Shown here: positions 7,016-12,957 of the stretch, piece after piece
How the letters are laid out: every line of letters starts with the position of its first letter
Position numbering within the stretch: position 1 is the stretch's first letter
DNA from: a virus
Direction: 5' to 3' (one strand)
Virus record (IMG/VR): IMGVR_UViG_3300012001_000271
Coordinates: 1-23,255 of that record
Length of the DNA: 23,255 nt
Notes under the pieces: generated by a model
What the model was told of the DNA's origin: nothing
Seen by the model: the letters and a program-made list of their open reading frames with translations, nothing else
Databases searched by the model: none
Program-made: the position numbers and the translations under genes

Positions 7016-8080
7016 ATGCTCACTTTTGAAGATGTTGAACTGCCGATCGACGCCAATGTCAAGCTTGGGAAGCGCGAGCCTTCCAACAAGCCTGCCCTCA
7101 TGCTTCGCGAATTCCTGACCGGGACAACCCCGGCAGTTCCGACCTTCGTTGACCACTTCTCTCAGGCCACAGGCTGGGAGCTGGGGGCCAACGACAAATT
7201 CGGTACCTGTGGCCCTACCTCAGTTGCCAATCACCGCCGCCTTGTGACTTCAGCCCTGCTCGGGGCAGAGCAGGCACCGGCCCTCAACGACATTTTTGAC
7301 CTCTACCGTCGCTCTGGGAACCCGAAGTTTGATCCGAACCTCTCCGACACCGATCCTGCACAGGACGACAACGGCGTGGATATGCAGACCATGCTTGAGG
7401 CACTGATGAAGGATGGTATCGGTGGCGTAAAGCCGGTTGCATTTGCCAAAATTGCACCGGGCGATATGGATACACTGGACAAGGCCATCGCCCTCTTCGG
7501 CGGCATCCTCCTCGGCCTGACACTCAAGACCGCCCAGCAGCACCAGCAGGTCTGGGACTACGTCTCAGGCTCTGCTGACTGGGGCGGGCACGCTGTTATG
7601 GCCGGTAAGTACAACGACCCTGCAGGGACCGATGCAGACCGCGTAGACATCGTTACGTGGGCCAAGGACGTTGCCATGACACGCGGATTTATCAGTCAGC
7701 AAGAGGATGAGGCGTGGGTGGTTATCTGGCCGGAAATGCTCAAGGACAAGACGTTCCTCATGGGCGTCGACCTGCCGACGCTAGCGGGGCTCTTCAAGAG
7801 CCTGACCGGCAGTGACCTCCCTCTCCCTGTCGCCCCTCCTGTACCGGCTCCGGTGCCTGTACCAGCCCCCACACCGGCTCCTGCTCCGGCACCTACGCCC
7901 GTACCGGCCCCGGTGCCCACACCAATCCCAGCCCCTACACCCGTACCGGCTCCCGTGGTGGATCCGGTTGATCACGCACATAGGGGCCTCATTGCGGCAC
8001 TGGAACGGGCTCTCGCCCGCGCAAGCCTGCCCGCCTACCTGAAGAACGCAGCAAAGGCTTGGCTCGCCCTGCAGAAGTAA
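7016..8080 (+). CDS. C39/papain-like cysteine peptidase-type protein with Pro-rich linker
   Basis: A 354-residue protein. The likely catalytic cysteine is C65 in FGTCGPTSVANHRR and the likely histidine is H192 in WGGHAVMAGKY, the spacing and context of C39-like or other papain-fold domains. A PAPVPxP-type linker runs from about 273 to 315, followed by a helical tail (DHAHRGLIAALERALARA, AAKAWLALQK). The linker is built like those of the endolysin at 19886-21598. No signal peptide is seen. It could be a cell-wall enzyme, a virion-associated protease, or a protein-processing enzyme; the substrate cannot be read from sequence. AAGAAAG precedes the ATG, and a bidirectional terminator follows. Confidence 0.65.
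   Translation: MLTFEDVELPIDANVKLGKREPSNKPALMLREFLTGTTPAVPTFVDHFSQATGWELGANDKFGTCGPTSVANHRRLVTSALLGAEQAPALNDIFDLYRRSGNPKFDPNLSDTDPAQDDNGVDMQTMLEALMKDGIGGVKPVAFAKIAPGDMDTLDKAIALFGGILLGLTLKTAQQHQQVWDYVSGSADWGGHAVMAGKYNDPAGTDADRVDIVTWAKDVAMTRGFISQQEDEAWVVIWPEMLKDKTFLMGVDLPTLAGLFKSLTGSDLPLPVAPPVPAPVPVPAPTPAPAPAPTPVPAPVPTPIPAPTPVPAPVVDPVDHAHRGLIAALERALARASLPAYLKNAAKAWLALQK
7831..7962 (+). repeat. Low-complexity Pro/Ala/Val/Thr linker repeat
   Basis: Short GC-rich units coding PAP, PVP and PTP repeats. The same kind of linker is coded on the minus strand at about 19990-20065 and 20535-20625 in the endolysin gene. Confidence 0.7.
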
Positions 8081-8090
8081 TTAGGCATAG

Positions 8091-8127
8091 AAATACCCCG
8101 TTGAATTGGATTCAACGGGGTATTTTT
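8091..8127. terminator. Bidirectional terminator between convergent genes
   Basis: 16-bp perfect stem (8091-8106 with 8110-8125), 3-nt loop, T run on the plus strand and TATTTC on the minus strand. It overlaps the TAA stop of the minus-strand gene. Confidence 0.88.
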
Positions 8128-8551
8128 ATGAGAACTTCCAGCGGGACTCAGTGTCCTTGTAGAAGAGGATCGGGTCTTCGTCCTCCTCATAGAGCGAGTA
8201 TCCAAGGAACATCCCCCTAGGCCCGCTCACGTACTGCTGGATCCAGTCGAAGAATTTGCCGATCTCACCGCTGTAGTTCTTCAGGTCCGCGTTTACCAAG
8301 ACATCCCAGCCCGAGTATTTGTCATACTCTATGAAAGATGTGGCATGGCGCGGGAAATATGCGGAAGAGCAGTTGAAGATCCATCTGTACCGGCTGCACT
8401 CGAAGAATTCGTGCTCCGGAATTAGGGCCAGATGTTCGGGCATCTCTTCATCGAAATCTCCGGTGACGAGCAACTGTAGGAGCTCCACGACCTCCTCCGG
8501 GATGTCCTTCATCAGGGTTCCGCGAAAGAAGATCTCCGTGTACATACCCAC
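8126..8551 (-). CDS. MGMYTE-type hypothetical phage protein
   Basis: A 141-residue protein starting MGMYTEIFFRGTL. Phage proteins that begin MGMYTE are widespread and uncharacterised. It has many aromatic residues (HEFFECSRYRWIFNCSSAYF, GKFFDWIQQY) and an acidic turn EEDEDPILFYKD. The GTG start at 8551 is chosen because the family begins MGMYTE and because GAGG lies 7 nt before it; the ATG two codons later is too far from that site. The GTG shares one base with the TAG stop of the methyltransferase gene, so the two are coupled. Confidence 0.75.
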   Translation of the reverse strand: MGMYTEIFFRGTLMKDIPEEVVELLQLLVTGDFDEEMPEHLALIPEHEFFECSRYRWIFNCSSAYFPRHATSFIEYDKYSGWDVLVNADLKNYSGEIGKFFDWIQQYVSGPRGMFLGYSLYEEDEDPILFYKDTESRWKFS

Positions 8552-9060
8552 TAGGTGTCCTCAGGAATCTTCGTTGCAAAAATTGCAAACTGCCAACCAA
8601 CACCGCTGGTGATTGGCCACTGTCCGGACAGGAAGACCGGTCCGATGTCCGCCTCTGCTACATCAAATCCGCCATTCTGCAGAAGTTCGAGCATAGTGGA
8701 GCCACGACTGTGCCAGAGATGGGCGTCACCGGGCCAGCGGTGTGCGCCAGTTTTGATGGGCTCTACTTCATCTGGGTAACTCTCCTCGGCGCGGTCAAGG
8801 TCTGGCCCAACAACCAAAAGACCGCCAATAGGTGAGAGGACTCGACGGAATTCACGCAGGATTTCAGGCACCATGTCGAACTCGATGTGCTCCAGTACGT
8901 GTCCGGCGTAGAGGCGGTCAACCATCCCATCAGCAAACGGCAGGTTCTCGGCGGATGCGATGATGTCAGGCTTCGGTTGCCCTTCGCCGCCGCTGTAGAT
9001 GTCTACATTCAGCCAGCCTTCGGCGCGGAATTCTCCACAGCCTACGTTAATTTGTAGCAT
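8551..9060 (-). CDS. SAM-dependent methyltransferase (class I, type-11-like)
   Basis: A 169-residue protein that starts directly in motif I: MLQINVGCG. It continues with WLNVD (acidic residue for the SAM ribose), SAENLPFADGMVDRLYAGHV and LEHIEFDMV, then a strand LLVVGPDLDRAEE. This is the Methyltransf_11-like fold. The protein is short and has no recognisable substrate domain; small molecule, tRNA or DNA substrates are all possible. AGAGGA precedes the ATG at 9060. A longer open frame upstream runs through tRNA-Arg and is rejected. The neighbouring tRNA makes tRNA modification an appealing but unproven idea. Confidence 0.82.
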   Translation of the reverse strand: MLQINVGCGEFRAEGWLNVDIYSGGEGQPKPDIIASAENLPFADGMVDRLYAGHVLEHIEFDMVPEILREFRRVLSPIGGLLVVGPDLDRAEESYPDEVEPIKTGAHRWPGDAHLWHSRGSTMLELLQNGGFDVAEADIGPVFLSGQWPITSGVGWQFAIFATKIPEDT

Positions 9061-9088
9061 ATATGTTCCTCTTTCGTCATTTTGTACG

Positions 9089-9161
9089 TGCCCTTGGGGA
9101 GAATCGAACTCCCGACCCCGGTCTCCGGAGGACCGTGCTCTATCCACTGAGCTACAAGGGC
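9089..9161 (-). tRNA. tRNA-Arg (anticodon CCG)
   Basis: 73 nt. Acceptor GCCCTTG/CAAGGGC, D arm GCTC/GAGC, anticodon stem CGGTC/GACCG with loop CTCCGGA, T arm GGGAG-TTCGATT-CTCCC, discriminator A. CCA is not encoded. Confidence 0.95.
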
Positions 9162-9165
9162 GATA

Positions 9166-9819
9166 CTACATACTACTTTTTAGCCTACAATTATCAAAGT
9201 GCCAGACCTTCATACCAGCCTCTCCGCCCATCTTTTGGCAGTGTGGGCACTCAACAACTATTTTACCTCTTCCATACATAGGGTTACGTTTCCCACGCAT
9301 AGCCATAGAGAGATTATTTTTGGCTTCTTCGGTGTGGGGTATCCCGCGATTATGGGCGACTTGTCCTGCAGACCATGTATTCTTTCCTTTCAAGGACTGA
9401 CTGATTCGATTACGGTGCTCTACAGTAAATTTTCTGCCTTTACCCACATCAGACATCAATTTTCGTGTAGTTTCCGAAGCCACCCACCCAAGAGTGCCGT
9501 CGCCTCCGTCTGTGAGGTTTAGGCACTTATTAGGTTGGTTTGAATCAAATCGACCATACTTTTCTCTATAATAGGCTATCCAAAATCTTTCTCTACTTCT
9601 TAGATAGTCTATATCGCCTTCGGGGCAAACCTCAATAGTTTCACACACCACCATCCCGATATTCTTTTGTAGCCATTTAGATTTGGCTGTAGAATCTTTT
9701 GACGTCGTGTGAGATCCAAATCGTTTGACTATACCTACGGTGGTCAGACCGACATACCTATAGACGTACGGGTCCTTTACGTGCCTGAGCCCGTAAATAA
9801 CCCATAGTTCTGTAGACAT
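9166..9819 (-). CDS. GIY-YIG homing endonuclease with NUMOD3 and C-terminal zinc motif
   Basis: A 217-residue protein with GIY-YIG motifs WVIYGLRH and YRYVGLTTVGIVKRFG, the catalytic-type glutamate region RSRERFWIAYYREKYG, NUMOD3-like stretches (GKGRKFTVEHRNRISQSLKG, RGKRNPMYGRG) and a zinc ribbon CPHCQKMGG...HFDNC at the end. It lies in series with an HNH gene, between tRNA-Cys and tRNA-Arg. The HNH stop codon is 1 nt from its ATG. It is related to the plus-strand GIY-YIG gene (RYVGLTTVG and CPEGD in both). AT content appears higher than in neighbouring genes, which suits recent transfer. Confidence 0.9.
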   Translation of the reverse strand: MSTELWVIYGLRHVKDPYVYRYVGLTTVGIVKRFGSHTTSKDSTAKSKWLQKNIGMVVCETIEVCPEGDIDYLRSRERFWIAYYREKYGRFDSNQPNKCLNLTDGGDGTLGWVASETTRKLMSDVGKGRKFTVEHRNRISQSLKGKNTWSAGQVAHNRGIPHTEEAKNNLSMAMRGKRNPMYGRGKIVVECPHCQKMGGEAGMKVWHFDNCRLKSSM

Positions 9820-9820
9820 A

Positions 9821-10315
9821 CTATGCTCGTTTTTTCCGGGGCTTATTAGCTCTCAAATAAATACGCATTGGGATCGTGGGGGTGAACAGGAGCGGCATTC
9901 CGGCCTCTTCTGGCGTCCGGTCGCCCTTGCGGTTGTTGCACCGGCCACAGGCAGCGATGGCGTTCATCCACTCATCTTGCCCACCACGGGACTTAGGCAG
10001 AATGTGGTCGTGGGTATTGGCCAGACCGCCGCAGTAGCCACACTTCCGGCGGTCTCTTTCCAGCAGACCATCACGGGAGAAGTAGACCTCTGCAGTGTAG
10101 AACGGGACCTTGAGTGCGGAGAGTAGCCGGATGACCTTGGGGAGTGGGAAATCCACCCCCATGGACCGAACCATCCGTGAGTCGTCAGACTCTACGATAA
10201 CGGCTCGACCTTCGATGACAAGTGCCAGTGCGCGTGAAAGCTTAGCAGCCCCCAGAGGCTCATAGGTCGCGTTCATGACATCCACGCGTATTGCTGATGA
10301 TGTAATAGTACTCAC
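9821..10315 (-). CDS. HNH endonuclease
   Basis: A 164-residue protein with a complete HNH core: zinc cysteines C92 and C95 in CGYCGG, catalytic DH at 103-104 in THDHILPKSRGG, N118 region MNAIAAC, second zinc pair C123 and C126, and NNRKGDRTPEEAGM. The N-terminal part (VDVMNATYEPLG, KLSRALALVIEGRAVIV) is the usual form of actinobacterial HNH proteins of this class. Such genes are often mobile homing elements; a role in packaging is possible elsewhere but not supported here. The start is GTG with AAAGGA upstream, and a promoter-like element lies at 10346-10374. Confidence 0.9.
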   Translation of the reverse strand: MSTITSSAIRVDVMNATYEPLGAAKLSRALALVIEGRAVIVESDDSRMVRSMGVDFPLPKVIRLLSALKVPFYTAEVYFSRDGLLERDRRKCGYCGGLANTHDHILPKSRGGQDEWMNAIAACGRCNNRKGDRTPEEAGMPLLFTPTIPMRIYLRANKPRKKRA

Positions 10316-10345
10316 TTGTCATCCTTTCTTCGAATCGTTACGTCA

Positions 10346-10374
10346 ATCTTAACATAAAACACATAGTAGTAAAA
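10346..10374 (-). promoter_or_regulatory. Possible promoter of the HNH gene
   Basis: Minus strand -35 TTTTAC (10369-10374), 17-bp spacer, -10 TAAGAT (10346-10351). The leader would be about 24 nt. Confidence 0.35.
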
Positions 10375-10385
10375 CTACTGGTCAG

Positions 10386-10456
10386 AGGCGATTATCGGAA
10401 TCGAACCGATTTCTGTCCCTTTGCAGGGGAACGACTTGCCATTCATCCAAACCGCC
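10386..10456 (-). tRNA. tRNA-Cys (anticodon GCA)
   Basis: 71 nt. Acceptor GGCGGTT/AATCGCC, anticodon loop CTGCAAA, T arm ATCGG-TTCGATT-CCGAT, discriminator T. One anticodon-stem position is a T-C mismatch. Confidence 0.88.
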
Positions 10457-10460
10457 AAAA

Positions 10461-10496
10461 ACATATCTGTCACAGTATATCACGTGACAGGTATGT
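10461..10496. promoter_or_regulatory. 13-bp inverted repeat over the tRNA-Cys promoter (operator candidate)
   Basis: Arms ACATATCTGTCAC (10461-10473) and GTGACAGGTATGT (10484-10496) match at 12 of 13 positions and enclose the -10 box TATACT. Confidence 0.5.
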
Positions 10497-10520
10497 GTCA
10501 ATCCCACCAACCGCCGCCAT
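10470..10520 (-). CDS. 16-codon mini-ORF (leader peptide or gene remnant)
   Basis: Starts ATG at 10520 behind a good AGAGGAG ribosome binding site and reads MAAVGGIDTYLSRDIL. A TTGACA-17-TACCAT promoter at 10546-10574 would give a 19-nt leader, like other genes here. The stop lies over the tRNA-Cys promoter. It could be a real micro-protein, an attenuator peptide, or the surviving start of a gene displaced by the tRNA/endonuclease block. Confidence 0.35.
   Translation of the reverse strand: MAAVGGIDTYLSRDIL
10474..10501 (-). promoter_or_regulatory. Promoter of tRNA-Cys
   Basis: Minus strand -35 TTGACA (10496-10501), 16-bp spacer, -10 TATACT (10474-10479). The tRNA begins about 18 nt past the -10 box. 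Confidence 0.65.
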
Positions 10521-10545
10521 AGTGATCTCCTCTGTTCGTTCTTCT

Positions 10546-10574
10546 ATGGTACCGCCTACATACCCAGCTGTCAA
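10546..10574 (-). promoter_or_regulatory. Possible promoter of the 16-codon mini-ORF
   Basis: Minus strand -35 TTGACA (10569-10574), 17-bp spacer, -10 TACCAT (10546-10551), starting 3 nt past the stop codon of the permuted NlpC/P60-like gene. Confidence 0.45.
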
Positions 10575-10576
10575 TC

Positions 10577-11125
10577 CTAGAGCCTTGCGAGTACCGGGGT
10601 CCCTCGTGGCGAGCGCGGTATCAGGTCCGGGCGGGTCCACCAGCCATTTTGACGGTACAGTTTCTCAAAAGATCCCGGATATACAGTGCCCGGTGGTCGG
10701 TTGTCATCAAAGACGGTGATCTTGGCACCGTTGGTTAGGGCAGCATCCGCCAGTTGGGCGCACTCATAGGACTCGTCATTGTCATAGCGGTCGGTGATGA
10801 ATTTGGGGAAGATGATTCCGCTAATACACTGCACCCCGATCAGCCCGTCATCGATCCAGTTGTATGGTCGTCCCTCACGCGCAGCTGCCCATGCGGCGGT
10901 ATCACGCGCCTGTATGGCAGTAAGAGGGAACTGGGACCAGATCGCATTAGGGAACCGAGACAACGGACGGATGGTGGCACCGTTCGGCTCCGCGCCGATA
11001 CATTCGGTCTCCGAGATGGCTATGATGACGTGGTATACCGTGGACCGCGTGGCCCAGTCGATGAGGTCCGGGATGAACCCCTTGCCGTCCGGGATGAGCC
11101 CAACCTGTCCGATACGTTCCATCAT
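10577..11125 (-). CDS. Permuted NlpC/P60-like (YiiX/YaeF-type) papain-fold protein
   Basis: The protein has 182 residues. The likely histidine comes first (H32 in STVYHVIIAISE) and the likely cysteine later (C122 in ESYECAQLADAAL), which is the circularly permuted NlpC/P60 order. GAEPNGATIRPLSRFP and EGRPYNWIDDGLIGVQ fit the central strands of this family. Members act as amidases or peptidases on peptidoglycan or lipid-linked substrates; this substrate is unknown. No signal peptide is seen. The first of two tandem ATG codons is chosen because AAGG lies 7 nt upstream. Confidence 0.75.
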   Translation of the reverse strand: MMERIGQVGLIPDGKGFIPDLIDWATRSTVYHVIIAISETECIGAEPNGATIRPLSRFPNAIWSQFPLTAIQARDTAAWAAAREGRPYNWIDDGLIGVQCISGIIFPKFITDRYDNDESYECAQLADAALTNGAKITVFDDNRPPGTVYPGSFEKLYRQNGWWTRPDLIPRSPRGTPVLARL

Positions 11126-11187
11126 GAGAGACCTTAGAATTGCGAAAGATTATCGCCTAATTCTATCAGGAAACTGCACAGCACCTG

Positions 11188-11691
11188 CTAGCTGTCAATG
11201 AACGCGATCATCTGCTGGACATGCTTCGAGGTCAGCCCGTGATTCCTGTCGGGGTTGATTGCCAGCAGCCGGTCGCCCTGTTCCTTGACAAAGCCCTTAC
11301 CGCCGATGTCGTGTTTGATGTCGTCGTCCAGCCAGATAGCTTTTTCTGGTGTAGTATCTTCAATGTCCTTGCGAATCTCGCGGAGCTTCCACCACTTGGT
11401 GAGATCGTCCTGATCACCGTAGGACGCCAGAAAGGGCCAGTGTGTCCCGATGCCGACGACAGGGGCGAAGGACTCCACAGCCATCCCCTCCCATGACGTG
11501 AGCCACTTGAAGGCAACATCCTCGCGACTATCAAGGGCGTTGAGAGCATCGATGAGCTCCACGGACCAGAGCATCGAAAAGCCTGCTATGCGTTCCGTCC
11601 TCCACTCCCCTTTCCAGAGGGTGTGGTTTCTGGGCGCTCCTTTGGAGAAGGGGCTAAGTACACCGTCGATGTCCTGATAGATGTTGATCAT
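11188..11691 (-). CDS. HAD-like phosphatase (HAD domain of RNA-repair type)
   Basis: A 167-residue protein starting MINIYQDIDGVLSPF, with the HAD nucleophile pair D7 and D9. It continues through FKWLTSWEG (motif II-like Thr/Ser) and KAIWLDDDIKHD (acidic motif IV) to AINPDRNHGLT. This order fits the small HAD proteins annotated as HAD domains of Swiss-army-knife RNA repair proteins, which are common in actinophages. It probably removes phosphate from nucleic acid ends or small molecules. The start at 11691 is chosen over the longer frame because AAAGGA lies 6 nt before it and the longer frame would enter the upstream terminator. Confidence 0.78.
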   Translation of the reverse strand: MINIYQDIDGVLSPFSKGAPRNHTLWKGEWRTERIAGFSMLWSVELIDALNALDSREDVAFKWLTSWEGMAVESFAPVVGIGTHWPFLASYGDQDDLTKWWKLREIRKDIEDTTPEKAIWLDDDIKHDIGGKGFVKEQGDRLLAINPDRNHGLTSKHVQQMIAFIDS

Positions 11692-11710
11692 GTGATTCCT
11701 TTGTTGGTAT

Positions 11711-11750
11711 ATCAAAATGAAGGCACCGCCCATCGGGACGGTGCCTTCAT
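11711..11750 (-). terminator. Terminator after rIIB
   Basis: Perfect 12-bp stem (11717-11728 with 11739-11750, GAAGGCACCG core), then TTTTGAT on the minus strand. It lies 10 nt past the rIIB stop. Confidence 0.8.
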
Positions 11751-11760
11751 CATATCCTAG

Positions 11761-12891
11761 CTAGGACAGTTTTGTAAACTGTCCCCGGCTGTTGCGGACT
11801 GCCTTGACTGCGCTTTCCGGCGTGAACCGGCCCTTGCTGTCCCGGATGACCGTATTCTCTGCGTCCTGCTCTTCGAGCTGGGCCTCGGTCAGTCCCGAGT
11901 ACTGGTACTCAAGGTCTTCGCTGGTGAGCTTCCTCCGAAGTGCCTCCAAAGCATCCAGCTCCTCATCGGAGTACAGCGCTTCCTGCCCCTCAGCAACGAG
12001 GTCGTCATCCTCTGTATCCTCTTCGAACTGGGGGTCCTCATCGGAATAGTCGTCCTCTTCATCAGTATCAGCATCAGCAGCATCATTGTACCAAGCAGGG
12101 GTCACCCAGAGGCGGCTCTCCTGACGGGCCTCCACTACCTCATGCACCACGTAGCGGCAGACACGGAGCTTCTGGTCCGATGAGTCAGTGGGGACCGAGA
12201 CCACATCACGTGGGTTGATCTTCACCAGAATGGTGTCATCGTAGGCGAATCGGAAGGCGTAGGATGCAGTACCGGCGTGCAGACCAGTGGAGCATGCCGT
12301 CTGCTCATCATCATCCACGTCGGAGCGTGGCATCGTGACAACAGCGCCGTCCGGGTTGGGGATATATCCCTTGAACTCCTCGCCGTTGACAAAGGCCGTA
12401 CCAGTGCTGATGGAGGTGCGCAGGCCATCCAGCCCGGTGCGGGTGCCCTTATATGCAAGGAAGTCGCCGTCCTCGTGGATGATCAGGTCGCCCTTGGTGA
12501 TCCAGCGGTACAGGTCATCGATTGACTTGCCCGAGGGGTTGGTCGCGGCCTTCTCAAGGAAGTTGACGACCGGTCGCAGTGATTCTGGGTTGCCTGCTTC
12601 GAAGAGCTCAACAAGTACGTCGGAGAGCTCGCCGCGCAGCTGGTCGCCGTCGAAAAAGACCGAGCGGCCACGGATGCTGACGCGTTCCGAAAGCTGTTCG
12701 AGACGCTTGGTGACTGCCAGCATAACGTCTACGAGGTCACTGACCTCTCCGTCCTCTGCTCCGGAGAGCAGCAGGGTGACCAGTTCATCAAAACGACCGT
12801 GCGTTTCCGGTACGGTGGCGGTGTCGCCGGTACCGTAGATGATCGAAAGGGTGCGGTCGGGAGAAGTACCGGCCATGGAGAACATTGTCAT
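11761..12891 (-). CDS. rIIB: rIIB-like protein
   Basis: A 376-residue protein with the conserved rIIB-type region: FLEKAATNPSGKSIDDLYRW (about 109-128), GDFLAYKGTR (about 142), VVTMPRSDVDDD (about 183), and TACSTGLHAGTASYA (about 198), followed by ILVKINPRDVVSVP. The second half holds a very acidic stretch (DEEDDYSDEDPQFEEDTEDDD) and a basic tail with two RDSKGRFT/RNSRGQFT repeats. T4 rIIB works with rIIA at the membrane in resistance to RexAB and other exclusion. The gene follows rIIA, has its own promoter (12929-12957) and a CCAACGAC leader box, and ends at a strong terminator. Confidence 0.85.
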   Translation of the reverse strand: MTMFSMAGTSPDRTLSIIYGTGDTATVPETHGRFDELVTLLLSGAEDGEVSDLVDVMLAVTKRLEQLSERVSIRGRSVFFDGDQLRGELSDVLVELFEAGNPESLRPVVNFLEKAATNPSGKSIDDLYRWITKGDLIIHEDGDFLAYKGTRTGLDGLRTSISTGTAFVNGEEFKGYIPNPDGAVVTMPRSDVDDDEQTACSTGLHAGTASYAFRFAYDDTILVKINPRDVVSVPTDSSDQKLRVCRYVVHEVVEARQESRLWVTPAWYNDAADADTDEEDDYSDEDPQFEEDTEDDDLVAEGQEALYSDEELDALEALRRKLTSEDLEYQYSGLTEAQLEEQDAENTVIRDSKGRFTPESAVKAVRNSRGQFTKLS

Positions 12892-12904
12892 AATGGGTCC
12901 TTAT

Positions 12905-12912
12905 GTCGTTGG
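12905..12912 (-). promoter_or_regulatory. CCAACGAC leader box of rIIB
   Basis: Exact CCAACGAC, 13 nt before the ATG, followed by a TAAGGA ribosome binding site. Confidence 0.55.
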
Positions 12913-12928
12913 TGGTTGAGTAATTACA

Positions 12929-12957
12929 ATATTACCAGAAGTCTTATACATCTACAA
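12929..12957 (-). promoter_or_regulatory. Possible promoter of rIIB inside the end of rIIA
   Basis: Minus strand -35 TTGTAG (12952-12957), 17-bp spacer, -10 TAATAT (12929-12934). A nearby TTGACA is present but badly spaced. Confidence 0.5.

Noticed and set aside
7831-7962. Repeat array resembling a tandem DNA repeat or CRISPR
   Set aside because: The repeats are short, irregular codon repeats of a Pro-rich protein linker; there are no spacers of constant length.
8551-9147. Longer form of the methyltransferase
   Set aside because: The extension reads through tRNA-Arg; AGAGGA stands before the ATG at 9060.
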